Origin: Hyphodiscus hymeniophilus
Lineage: Eukaryota; Ascomycota; Leotiomycetes; Helotiales; Hyphodiscaceae
Reading direction: 5' to 3'
Length of the DNA: 64,000 nucleotides
Assembly: GCA_016508695.1 (NCBI GenBank)
Contig: VNKQ01000004.1
Coordinates: forward strand, 1,364,001 to 1,428,000
The translations under genes were made by a program, and so were the position numbers. The notes beneath the pieces are model-generated. The model saw only the letters and a program-made list of their open reading frames with translations, did no database searches and was not told the DNA's origin. Shown here one piece after another: positions 9,684 to 20,909 of the stretch. The first letter of the stretch is position 1. Every line of letters begins with the position of its first letter.

Positions 9684-11940
9684 CTAAAGCAACTGCAACT
9701 CCTCCATAATAGTGTGATCCTCAATCATACTCCTCATGACATCCTCTTCATTGAAAGTGGTCCAATCACCAAACCCAATCGCCGCCGCTTGCTTCTTTGC
9801 GGCATATATCTCCTGCGCCACTCCCTTCACCTGGCCAAAAGCTTGACCAGCGGATGGCCAGACTTGCCATAAACTCTTCAAGGCCCCTGTATTCAGTCGA
9901 AGTTGCTGCTTGAGGTCGTCGTCGTGGATGACGGGTAGGAGAACTGACCAGCAGGATAAATGAACGATGGAGGCAAGTGTCACAACGCAGGTGAAAAAAT
10001 GCGTGTGCTTAACGAGGGAGACTGGGATTGTGATGAGCTTGGAAATATCTTGTGCTGCTTGGACCGTTTTCATGGCATGGATATTGTATGATTGACCGGG
10101 CACGATTGGTCTGTGTGGTGCGCAGGAGGTCACGTTTTGAGCGACAGTCGAGTCCAGCTGCGAGTGCTCGCGATGGAGGAGGATTACCGTTCTGTCATTC
10201 AGTTAGATAAGAAATCTGACATCGAGAGAGCTACTAACGCTTCTGAGATCATGTGAGCTTGGAACAGCATCTCATCCAGCTGTCCGTCGTTCGTAATAGC
10301 AGTCTTTTTTGATTCTGGGAGATGGAGCTTCCAATTGACGAGATGTGCATCAATTCTATCAATACTGGACTCATCCGTTACGAATCCTTGACGGGCTGGC
10401 GACGCAAGGACTCTTCCCAGATTACGAATAGCTGCAATACGGTAGGTGAATGAGGAGAAATTGATGTCTGTATCCGTGAAAGATTCTTCATCAAAATCTT
10501 CCATAGTACGGGGCCTCGCTATTTGCTGCATATGTTAGGTGCCAAGCATATAACTCAGGGGACCGAACTCACTCCAGCGAGGTATTCTTTCTCTTCACAA
10601 GGAAGTGCGACATCGGCATGAACCTCGTTCAGTCGAAAGGAGCTTTTCTGATGCACACCTGCAATCATCCCGTCGATGACAAATAATTCCCACCAAGTTC
10701 TTCGCCAGCTCTCCTCTAGGACACTTGATCCGATCCCGTTAATAGAAGCAAAGTCCCGTTCGTTCATTCCTAGCTCCAACGCAAGATTTTGAGTGTCGAT
10801 GAGTATCTGCAATGCTTTTTCCTGAAACGTGTATCCATCCAGGCCGATGGCAAGAACAAGTAGAGCTTGAACCTTGAACCCATCTTTGGGTGTTTCCATA
10901 TAGTACGCCAAACGTTCAGCCTCCAGACCAAGCGCAACGGTTGGCGCTTGCTCTACATAGAATGACCCCACATACCGCATCGCGGCTTCGAGGCAGTCCA
11001 ACGGCTTCTCCTTCCGCAGAGCCATGAAACTGGCCCGCGGGAGAAGAAACGGATGTGCAGGGTAAAAGTGGTAAAAGAAGGCCTCGATACACCTCTCTCG
11101 AAGATCCATCCCAGCAGAAGCAGTTGTCGATTCGAAGGTGACCAGTTCTTGCCCAATGTCAAAGTGTGGGAGATGGACATTTGGCTGGAGGAGCTGCAGC
11201 CGGTTGTCGGAAGTTGCCATACCGGTTGAAACGGTTGGCGAGTTCCTCGCCATTGAAGACACTCCTCCAGGACGCACAAGAGGACAATCAGGAGGGGCAG
11301 GAGGAGCAGGAGGAGCAGGAGGTGCAGTCACCGCTACTGGTGCTGGTGCAGCAGGCGCTGAGACAGGCTTGTTCTGTGCTCCATTGCGCCTGGGGCCCTT
11401 GAAGCCGCGTCGAGACTTCACGTAGAGGCAATCAAAGGAGTTCGCTGAGCATCTCGTGCATGGGGTCAGTCCGTCGCATTTGAGATGCTTGGACCTGCAC
11501 TGCACACACGCAGAAGGCACCGTCACTCGATCACTCTCTCTATCTCCACCAGTTCTATCCCGGCTGGATGATTCAGGGATGGTGGAGGAGGTGACCGACT
11601 GCTGCTGCCGTTGCCCGTCATTCTCTGAGCCAGTAGGCGGGGACAGGGACAGGGACAGGGACAAAGACACCGAGGGAGGGGGGATCTCTCCCTCTCCCTC
11701 AGAAGGTGCCGGAGCTCTGGAGCCCATTTCTGGCGCAGGATATGAGATATGAGATGTTGTTTGCCGACCCAAGGCCCCCGAAGTCTCTTCGTGTGGGCGT
11801 TCCAGAGTCAATGTTGTACGCATGGATGTTACAGTACGATGGAGTAGCAAATGAGGTGGCAATGACAACAAGCGAGGTCCCCGGGCCGCCTCACTCTCGT
11901 CTCCGCTGCCGTGAGACTGAACTGGTGGGGAATCGAGCAT
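9684..11940 (-). CDS. Zn2Cys6 transcription factor with fungal-specific regulatory domain
   Basis: DNA-binding regulator. Exons 11940-10573, 10525-10239 and 10191-9684, with two 47-nt introns, give about 720 residues. The zinc cluster at residues about 145-172 has CVQC-x6-C-x5-CTRC-x6-C spacing, followed by the basic stretch VKSRRGFKGPRRNG. A Pro/Ala-rich linker (APPAPPAPPAPP) precedes the fungal transcription-factor domain, recognisable by IEAFFYHFYPAHPFLLPR and later SWRRTWWELFVIDGMIAG. The N-terminal 140 residues are low-complexity, with a SLSLSLSL run coded by a GGGACA repeat. The start is uncertain: 11940 is the first ATG in the frame, and later ATGs also precede the cluster. The cluster and its flank resemble the RosA/NosA-type group, a weak impression. 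The target is unknown; the neighbour downstream is an ABCG transporter. Confidence 0.88.
11640..11663. repeat. GGGACA hexanucleotide repeat inside the Zn2Cys6 gene
   Basis: About four tandem GGGACA units on the plus strand code the alternating Ser-Leu run of the regulator on the minus strand. The unit is a multiple of three, so copy-number change would keep the frame. Confidence 0.7.
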
Positions 11941-12463
11941 GGATGGATGAAAGCCTACTTTCTGCGAGGGCAAAGCATCGAGCAGAGATTTATATTGACG
12001 ATAACTGCAGCTTGTCCTACCGTGAGGTGTCGGAGAATAGATATAGATGAACTTGAAGGAGAGCCGAGCAAAGTTTACGAGTAGGTAAGTAAGGTTTGCT
12101 CCTGGTTTAGCGCTTTGTTGGTAACGTCTTCTCGCAGTTAGCAGGTCACGTGATTTTAGTTAGACTTGCATCTGTTGTTATGATCTGAATTCGATTGCAC
12201 CATGCATTGTTTTATGATACAGTATCCTTCATATTACTTGAAGAACTTGTAAGCAATTTGCCTTCTCAAAGTACTTGAGAGTCACAAGATACTGCATGCT
12301 ACCTAGGGGTAGGTAAACGTTGATCTGAGCATTTCGTTGCCAGCCATAAGTTATGCGCAGGTGAAGGCATAAATTTGGGACTATTGCGGAGCAACACAAT
12401 TGTTGGACTGTGAATTCTGTACTAGAGACTCTGGTAACTAGGATCAATGAACCGACCAACATT
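11941..12463. other. Intergenic region, Zn2Cys6 gene to ABCG gene
   Basis: Contains the regulator's promoter and the ABCG 3' flank. No further gene or conserved element seen. Confidence 0.6.
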
Positions 12464-15010
12464 CTACTTCCTCAAGCACAAAGCAGCCCAGCCCAGAAGT
12501 CTATATCCGAGCACAATGGCTAGCAAAATACCAACCCACTTTCCTGTCTCATGAGTCTTATAACCGTACTGATCCAGCACGGCTGTGCCTGAGATACGAC
12601 ATTGATCCGACAACTCCGACTCATAGATGCACCGGCAATCTGCGCCACAGCCATACGTCCTATGTTGAAATTCATTCACCATCATACCCTGAAACACATA
12701 GCTCTGGTAGTCGATGTAGTGGAAGACGTATTTCCAGAAGACATTGAGGATGGTTGGAGTGACGAGGAAGCCGCCTACGCTCATCCATAGCCCATTGGCG
12801 AAGGCTGTGAGCGCGAGTGATATAACGAAGTTCGGGAAAATGGATGACATCAATACAACAAGAGATTCGGCCGCTACGAGGTCAAGGAAGAGCCACATAA
12901 TCCAAGAAAAGAAAGCGTGCGCTGTCGGCTGGAAGTTGGAGAGCCAGTAGGCTATGCTGGAGAAGATAAGGGTAATAAGGACTAGGTTGTTAGATATATG
13001 TATGTAAATTGAGAGGTAGAGGAGGAACGTACAGAGATATGGAAGCCCGATTATAAAATTTGAGATTATGAAGGCTGCTGAGCCATAGAGACCATTGTAA
13101 CGCTCTTTGACGAAGGTTGCACGATCCTCGAGGTAAGAAGGTACTAGAGGGAGTCAGCACTGCTTCTTCTGAGTATTTCCAGGGGACACTGCGGGCGATT
13201 CAAAAGGAGGAAGGAGAATCACCATAAGCGACCGCCATGAAGGACATGAAGGCAGAGCCGAAAAAAATGGCGTTGATGAAGGGTTGAATATCATCTTGCT
13301 CGGTGTGGAGGCGCAACCAAACTGTACCCATCATGATGGCCAAGCCTGTATACATTGCAATACGAATTCCGTAAGCTACCACGTCTCTGTAACTCTTGAC
13401 AAAAGCCCGATGTACGAGTGTCATTAGAACGATCGGAAAATTGCCTTTGGAGGGTTCTGCCTTTAGCGTGAAGGGCTCGGCATTCTTCAAGCTAATCGTC
13501 ATTTGTGTTTTCAATTCCTTAGCACAAGGTGACGTGATCCATGCTTTATGCATTTCGTTAAGACGAGCCTGAGCCGCTTCCTGATGGCTTGCGAAATCTA
13601 TGTTCATCATCTCGAGGAGGAACTCTGCCGGGTTGATTTGTCGTGGCATGGGAAATCCAAGGAGTTCGAAGTGGGCTCCAACTCCATCAACTGGACCAAA
13701 ATAGTGTTGCTTTCCTCCAGAGAGGAGTACAAGCTTATCGAATAGTTCGAAGGTAGAGGTAGATGGCTGGTGGATACTCGCTATAACGATCAACTGAATA
13801 AATTAGCCAGGTCTCAATGGTTTAATTGTGAATGACTGAATGACGCATATGTTTGGGGACTGAAAAAGCCAATTGTGATGTACTAAAGATTTGAGCGGCC
13901 GAGAGGGCATAGTTAATGTGAGTTCTGGCATTCACGACCCAAATCTGCGAGTGATTTGAGCGACTAGCAGTCCAATCGTTGTGGCACCATCGAGAGTTGT
14001 ATCTCCAATGCCATAAGTCCCTCTACCACAACTCTCGGGCATATTTAGGAGACTAAGCTTACATTGTTCTTCTTGGCCACTTTCTTCACATAAGAGACGA
14101 CCTCCAAACTCGCGGCTGAGTCGAGACCGCTCGTTGGCTCGTCCAGAAACAAGATCTTTGGTCCAGTAATAAGTTGGCTTGCAACACTAACTCGGCGTTT
14201 TTGGCCTCCACTGATTCCCTTCTGGATGGGTGTTCCGATTATGGTATTCGACTGGTTCCTCAGACCGAAAGAGTCAAGAAGACCTTCAATTCGGCTCTTG
14301 CGGTCCTTGGCACTTAACGTACTATGAACCATCAGCTTGTAATGTATAAGCAGCAGCTAGTGGAGACACTGACTTTTTATGAGCAAGCCGCGCTGCAAAA
14401 TGGAGCGTCTCTCGGACCTATATAAAATTGGAGTCAGCATTGATTCAAAGGGGTGTAAATCACTGAAGGCATGCCCAGAGATTCGGAGTCTGTGAGAACT
14501 TCGGACAGGGAAATCGCTGCTTTGTCTTACAGTCAAGGATCCAATAAGAGCATCTTCTTGTTCAACATAAGAGCTGAGCGTTCGGAACACACTAAGTGAG
14601 GCTGCTGTTCCATTCACCAACGTGTGACCTTCAACCTTGGCTCCAGTTGCAGCGTCCCGATGTGCGAGGACATTGAGAAGAGTGGTCTTTCCACATCCAG
14701 AAGGGCCCATGAGTGCACAGATCTCACCTTTGATTGTCAGTGAACCAATTCAATCAGAGTGGTTGAGGCAGCAGCCGGGCTTACCAGGTTCGACAAGACC
14801 ATCAACACCATCCAGAATAGACTTTGGCTGTTTCGTCTTGTGGTCCTTGACGGTGACGGTGATATCCTTCCATAGAAAGCTCTTCACCGTGTGGTTCATC
14901 AGTGGAGAATCATCGGCGCTCTGCAATTCGATGTCGGTGGTAAAAGGATCATGGCTGTCGGTTATGTTCTTGTAGAAGACACCCTCGGTGTCGGACCTGG
15001 GACTTCTCAT
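12464..15010 (-). CDS. ABCG-type half ABC transporter
   Basis: ATP-driven exporter of the ABCG (white/ABC-2) half-size class, acting in a membrane as a dimer. Seven exons: 15010-14785, 14727-14531, 14417-14374, 14321-14063, 13793-13223, 13143-13033 and 12981-12464. All phases agree, giving 641 residues. The nucleotide-binding domain comes first: Walker A GPSGCGKTT near residue 83, signature ISGGQKRRVS near 191, Walker B ILFLDEPTSGLDS near 213, and H-loop SIHQPS. The ABC-2 membrane domain follows (FVKSYRDVVAYGIRI, GTVWLRL, LEDRATFVKERYNGLYG). A Cys-rich extracellular loop (YGCGADCRCIYESELSDQC) before the last helix is typical of ABCG. The fourth intron (13794-14062, 269 nt) is unusually long for this gene. 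Substrate unknown. It is divergent from the SDR gene across 838 nt. Confidence 0.93.
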
Positions 15011-15848
15011 CCTGATGGGTTGCTTGTGGTACGATTGTGTTTAAATCGGAGATGGAGTTGGAAAGCAAGTTAAGGGAAAAGGTAAAGGACTGCCTGAATC
15101 CTGATTTGCCAAAGCACTCATGCTGCTTGGGAAGGAAAGAGTGATCATTCGGGGTTTTTCTATTTCAGGCGACAAGGCTTCGCCTCGCTTCTTCCCTCTC
15201 TCCAGGACGCATCATCGGCATCTTGAAAGAAGCTATTCACTCGAGTATATGCGCACATGCGGCGCTGTATATTGACAGTGGTCGCCGGAGCGAATCAGAT
15301 TCGTAAGTAGAGCCCGAATGACGGGTGGAGGCAGGGAATAGAGTACGGGGCTGAGGTGCATTTGGTTGGGGGCGGGAAAGAGAGTGGTGCTGACGGCGAC
15401 ATACTAGATCTAGATGTTCTAGGATTAGGTATTGTCAGCCTTGTGAGGAGAGCCAGGTCCCCGGAGAGTGGCGCAGATAATGTACAGTAGTAGTTAAATC
15501 CTTGAGGAGTCGACGGCAGAAAGGAAGGAGGACCCACTGCAAAGCCACAAGATCACGATAGAAGATATAAAGATTTGGATTCTGTGTTAGGTAAGAACTC
15601 ATTAGGTATCTCCATTGCTGTCGCAAAATAAAAGTCGGAAGTAGGCGAGCTTGGGGCGCTACTGTACAGTACTGTAGAGGGCCAGCTCGCAGCTTATCGG
15701 ATAAGATGAAACCAAAACATCGGATGGTGGGATGGTACAGTATCAGGAGTGGTGTTCGGTGACTGATATATGAAGAATGCCCAGTCGAACGGCACATCCA
15801 AAGATGCAGCCCATCTCAAAATCCGTGAGCAATTGACGTCTCGCAGAA
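15011..15848. other. Divergent promoter region, ABCG and SDR
   Basis: Shared upstream region of two divergent genes with no coding frame of its own that I can support. It contains CCGGAG twice (about 15285 and 15460), half-site-like words for Zn2Cys6 factors. That is weak evidence alone. Confidence 0.5.
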
Positions 15849-16834
15849 ATGGACCTCTCTCTCAACCTCAAAGGAACTCATGTTCTGATCACGGGCGGCA
15901 CAGGTTTCATTGGTAGCTCCACTATCGCAGCTCTCCTCGCAGCCGAGGCGCGAGTTACCTGTCTCGACATCCGCCCATCCAAGCTCTCCGACAGCGACGC
16001 GTTCCAGTATTTCCCCTGCGACATCTCCTCCGAGAGCTCCCTCGAAGAAGCCTTTGGTCTCGCGGCAAAGAAGTTCGGCCCCGTGGCTTGCTGCATTGCG
16101 CTCGCCAGTCTAGATCTCTCCGTCCTGCCCCACCATGCCTCCCTCGCGGATATGAGTGCTGAGCAATGGAGCCGCACACATAGGATAAACGTTGAGGGGA
16201 CGTTCCTGACGGCTAGGACGTGGCTGCGGCAGATACGAGACTGTGCGGCGACTGTGAAGGAGGGGGAGAGGATGGAGAATGTGAGCTTGATCATTGTCGG
16301 GAGTGAGAGTGGGAACTTTGGGGAGAGGGGCAATGCCGATTATGCTGCTGGCAAGAGTGCCGTTCAGGGCGGGCTAATGCGGAGTTTGACGGGAGATGTT
16401 GCGAGGATTTGGCCCGGGGCGAGGTGAGTGATGAGGAGCTTTCCCCATCTCCCTCGAGGGTGGGGTGGCACCTTCATTTTACGAACACCGTGCTGATGAG
16501 AGAAGAGTCAATGCTATAGCTCCGGGACCTGTCGATACGGAGCAGTTCAAGGAGGAGTGTGCTAAGAATCCAGAGCAGCTCTACCTTGACGCCCAGGCTA
16601 CGTATGCCCTCTTTTATTCCTGGATCCTCGCTTGAAGTGGGGGATCGAGAGTTTATGCAATGTCGTGCTGATCAATGTAGGACGGCGCTTAAGAAGCCTG
16701 TACCCCCGGAGAACGTGGCTAAGGCCATTCTATTCCTGGCTTCGGAGAATTGGAGTGGGAGTGTTACAGGCCAAGTGTTGAATGTGGATTGTGGCAAGCA
16801 AGGAAAGGTAATGTGGACAAAGGAAGAGTGTTGA
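15849..16834 (+). CDS. Short-chain dehydrogenase/reductase
   Basis: NAD(P)-dependent oxidoreductase of the SDR superfamily. Exons 15849-16423, 16506-16601 and 16681-16834 give 274 residues. The first join uses the AAG acceptor ending at 16505, which restores VNAIAPGPVDTEQF. The Rossmann glycine motif is TGGTGFIG at residues about 15-22; the acidic residue after strand 2 is in CLDIRP, which favours NAD. The catalytic serine is in IIVGSES and the YxxxK motif is YAAGK. The C-terminal classical block is PPENVAKAILFLASENWSGS then VTGQVLNVDCG. TGGTGFIG is closer to the extended-SDR style, while length and C-terminus are classical. Substrate cannot be inferred. Flanked by an ABCG transporter (divergent) and an FHS carrier (convergent). 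Confidence 0.9.
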
Positions 16835-17096
16835 AACGAAGTCGTGAGCTATCATCTATACCGGCCGAAAAGCTATAGATGCCTGGGCGTTGAAGATGGA
16901 GGGGACACAAGGTAAAAAGGGGTGAGTGGCCGATTTAGACTTGGATAGTAAAAATAGTGAATATCGTTTCCCAAGTCATTGGAGGTACAAGCCCTCAACC
17001 TCTTCCAACTCTCCAACCAATTTGGCTCCTGTTCCCCGCCCTCGTTACTGCGTAGAAAAGGCTCTCCTTGACAGCCCGGCTACTGGATATTTGTCA

Positions 17097-18910
17097 TCAC
17101 TCGTTGACCTTAGGAGTAGGCGCAACATCTTCCTTCGTCTCAACACTCCCCAGAACCCCATCGGCCTCTACCTTTCCCGTCTCCTCGTCTATCGCTCCAC
17201 TACCCATGCCAATTTCCGCAGTCGAGAATTGATCCGCAGGATCTCTATACGCCGGCACAAAGTTAACACAAAGGGCGTAGCTCCAAGCCGCGACGAAGAA
17301 AGCTAGCGGTACACTCATCGCCTTCGCGGTCGAGTTGTGCATGTCAGCCACCGCACCAGTCAAAGGAGGTATACAAGCTCCTCCTGAGACTCCCGCAATG
17401 ATGTATCCAGAGCCTCGCTTGGTGTACTTGCCCAGTCCTCGCATGCCGAGAGCCACGATGGTGGGGAAACAGATCGACTCGAAGAAGAGCGTCACGTAGA
17501 GGAACGCCATGCCAGTGTCTCCGCCGTGCGTGATGCTTGGTGCGATGAAGACGATGCACATTGCGAGGTAGAATAAGAAGACCCATCGTGGCCGGATGAA
17601 TTTCATGAATGCGACACCAGTGAATCTTCCCAATGAGAATCCACCCTGTGCGCCTGCAAGGAATTTGGCTGCGAGCGCAGAGCTGGTATTTGGTCGACTT
17701 TCCACGACGTAGTTGATGAAATAACTAGCTATTGCGACTTGGGCGCCAGTATAGCAGAATTGAGAGAATGCTGCGTGGAAAAGGCGGTATTGTTTCCAAA
17801 AGGGCTTTATGTCTGAGCTTGCGTGCGTTTCCTCGGCTTGGAAGGCCATGTCTGCGTCGGTGATTTCTGGGATTGAGGAACTGTAAGGAGTTAGGCGCTG
17901 CCGATTGGGAACTAAAAAGCAGGATTCTAGGGCGATGGAACTTACAAGTAGAAAACTGCTGCCATGAAGAACACGAAACAGGCGATAGCGAGATAGACCC
18001 ACCTACGGAACGGAGGAGTCAGTACTTATTTTTTGTGGAAAGATTCGATATCAAGAATCGATATCAAGACATGTCTTAAGATCCACTGTTCTCGAGGTAC
18101 GCCCGCTTAGGAAAGCTGGTTCTCCACCATCAACTTACTGGACCTAGATATCCACAACATGTCAGAATCGGCTACGATTGTTTTGTGGGAGAAGACGTAC
18201 ATTCTTGAGAGCTTGACTGTCGTCAGCTGTCTTAAGGAAGAAGACGTAACTTCCAAGAACTGGGGCTACAACACTTCCAATGCCATTGAAGGCTTGAGAG
18301 ATATTGATACGCATTTCAGCGTATCGAGGTGGACCACAAACTGAAGGATATGTCAGTTAAGTATACCTCTATCACTCTCACACTACGGATTTCAGACATA
18401 CCAGTGATATAGGGGTTTGCAGCTGTCTCCAGAGATCCTAAACCATTACCAATTATGAATATGGCTGCACAGAAGCCCCCGAATGATCGATGAACAAGAC
18501 ATGGCCAGGCGACCAACGCTCCAACGCCGTAGAGGCAAAGCCCCCAGATGAATACAGGTTTGTAGCCATAGTGTCGCAGGATCCAATTGGCATGACCAAG
18601 AGAAGCAAGAGGATATGCACCAAAGTAAGCCGCCTGCAAACCGGCTGAACGTGCTCTAGTGATATTTAGGGTATTCTGAAAATGCTTGTTGAGAGTATCA
18701 AGAAGTCCGTAGGAGAAGCCCTGCCGAAGAATCAGCTCTGAGCAGTGTGCTGCTCGATCCAGTAATATAACTCACCCACAAGAAGAAGAGGACAGTCACT
18801 AGACAGATCGGGTAGATTGATTGTCTCAACGTCAACTCAGCAGCCCTCGTCCTCTGGTTGTCGCTAATCGTCAAGGATCGTTTTTTGAAGACAGCCTTGA
18901 GGAAAGCCAT
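17097..18910 (-). CDS. FHS-family MFS carrier (L-fucose permease-like)
   Basis: Proton-coupled sugar carrier of the fucose/galactose/glucose (FHS) branch of MFS. Six exons: 18910-18776, 18720-18402, 18340-18201, the 5-nt microexon 18143-18139, 18002-17946 and 17880-17097, giving 479 residues. Family signatures are FFLWGFSYGLLDTLNKHFQ (the conserved FFxWG helix), GLQAAYFGAYPLASL, LETAANPYITVCGPP, RINISQAFNGIGSVVAPVLG and the second-half helix GFSLGRFTG. Without the microexon, which codes VQ, the frame fails between QALKN and WVYLAIACFVFF; with it every splice phase agrees. The C-terminal tail (from DPADQFSTAE) is acidic and cytosolic. It is convergent with the SDR gene, 262 nt apart. L-fucose as substrate is a family guess. 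Confidence 0.92.
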
Positions 18911-20909
18911 GATAAGTGCAATCGGACAGCCTTTATCGAAGCAGAGATGGAAATGAAGGAAGTTTAGATCAGAGACAAGAGAGAGGGGGAAAGGAGGCCA
19001 TATATAAAGAGCCGAATCTCAGTAGCATGATTCCACCGCTGCAACTGCAACTTGTAATACCAGGGTGACGTCCTGTCACCTTCGTGAACCCTGTACTCAT
19101 CGCACGATGCAGGTGGAGGGGTGGAAGGGTGGAGGAGTAGTTTGATCAATGTTGAAGGAGCACTGGGGTGCGGGGAAAGAAGCGAGGGGGACAATGTGGA
19201 GCGGTACGTGGAGAAACCTGCTGTTTCGCCTATCGAAAAGGGGCAGTTGCCGGGGCGATCAATTTCGAATTCTCCGGGGAATATCGAAAGTTGGATAAAA
19301 TTGGATCAAACTGGCCGTTCGAAGCTGTATGTAACAATGTACACGCCAACAACAGGAGTAGAATCTAAATCACTTGAAAATCGCTGCATGAGAGCCGTTG
19401 CAAGCAAGTTCCATAGGTGCATTGCGACTACGCAGAGGTTCACGAGGGCCAGTAGATATGCACAACAGTCAGCTTTGCGGGTAATCTTTCTCTCGCTTAC
19501 TGGCCTTTCACGTTGCATTGACACCTTGTAAGGAACCGAAATAGGCTAAATTTCAAGTGGGACTTTTGATAGAAATCTACTAACATCTACTAACATCTTA
19601 TTCTAGAAGAAACCTCCTGGATCGTAGATCTCAGAGCACTGCGCTCGAATGTGATGCCATAGATTTGCTCTCATAAGTCGACAGGATGTCCCAAATTTCA
19701 GATGGGTGAGATCTGAACATCGTACTTGTACCCAGCCAGTAATGGTATAACAGTTTGACGGATAGACCAGATTCTTGGGACACCCATCTAGAGTAGACGG
19801 CTATAATGAGACGCTATCATAGTTATTGGAATTGTTGCTTATTCTCACTGTTGGTTTCCTTCCGCACTTACAATTCGCGAAATAGAAAAGCATCTCCGAG
19901 GCTCTTGTCGAGTCAAGGAAAGCTTGTTCTGAACGTAATCATCTCCCACAAGCCTGAAAAGCTGGTCAGCGTGAGTTGTACAACTTCTGGTGGACCTAGT
20001 TCCTTACATTCAAATGTCGGGCCACTGTGGTAACAGCTACTAAATGAGCCATTTCCGATTGCTCGGCTCACCTTGAAGTGCTTCTCCTAGCCTTTTAACC
20101 CTTCCTCTTGGTGTAGATAGCCGGCTCTACGTCGGGAATCTTATCTCTGCCAAACTTCCTGCAGAGCGCCATTCCCTATTCCAGTCGAGCCTTGCTGTCA
20201 AAGGGACGCGTTGGTCCTGGAACGAATTCCCCAAGTATTTCTGAATATTTCCTCGACACTCTTCAGAGATACGAGGTATCTCTCCTGTATCCACTCAGTA
20301 TTTGACCTGGGTTATACGACTCAAAGTACCTCTCCTCTACTCAGAGCCCCAGCATCTTGGGCATCGCCGAAAGAGAAACTCCGGAAAGACATCCTCGCTA
20401 TAACACTCTCTTCAACACCATAAATATCCGTCCCGTGAATCTTGCATCTCTTAATCTCGCCAGAATAGCTGAGTTGACGTATGCCTCATCCGGTTACCGC
20501 GCTTAGAGTAGTCACGTGTATGCTTGAGGAAAGGGAACCTATGATTCTGGGGAATAGTGAACGATCGAAGTTTAAAACGTAAGGAGTTTGATGCATGCGT
20601 ATGAACATACGAAGGGAGCGTCGGTTTGTTTAGACGGCTTGAAAGAGTGCAATGATGTTGCCTCAACGAAACTGCTTATTCGCACTAAAGACATGACGAT
20701 TCCATTAGCCAAAAGGTATCGACTTGATACTGCTTATTCGCACAAACAGACAAGACGATGCTATGAACCAAATGGTATTGACTTGATACTAGACGAAAGA
20801 GGCTCCTTCGTGTATGTGACCGCAATAAAACTCCGTATCTATATGCTCCCATTCCTCCCTTGTAACAACCCCTTTGCGCCCGAGACCGATGCAGATCAAA
20901 TTCGTAACC
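18911..20909. other. Intergenic region with decayed and repeated segments
   Basis: No intact gene in about 2 kb. It holds a 10-nt triple repeat (ATCTACTAAC, about 19574-19599), an imperfect 58-59-nt tandem duplication (20672-20789), and minus-strand protein-like scraps interrupted by stops (about 19620-19800 and 20100-20460). Confidence 0.5.
20672..20789. repeat. Imperfect tandem duplication, two units of about 58-59 nt
   Basis: Both units begin CTGCTTATTCGCAC and end GACTTGATAC, with CATGACGATT or CAAGACGATG and GCCAAAAGGTAT or ACCAAATGGTAT between. The divergence shows the duplication is old. Confidence 0.7.

Noticed and set aside
11138..11752. Plus-strand open frames opposite the Zn2Cys6 gene
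   Set aside because: They are the antisense of low-complexity coding sequence on the minus strand and have no family features.
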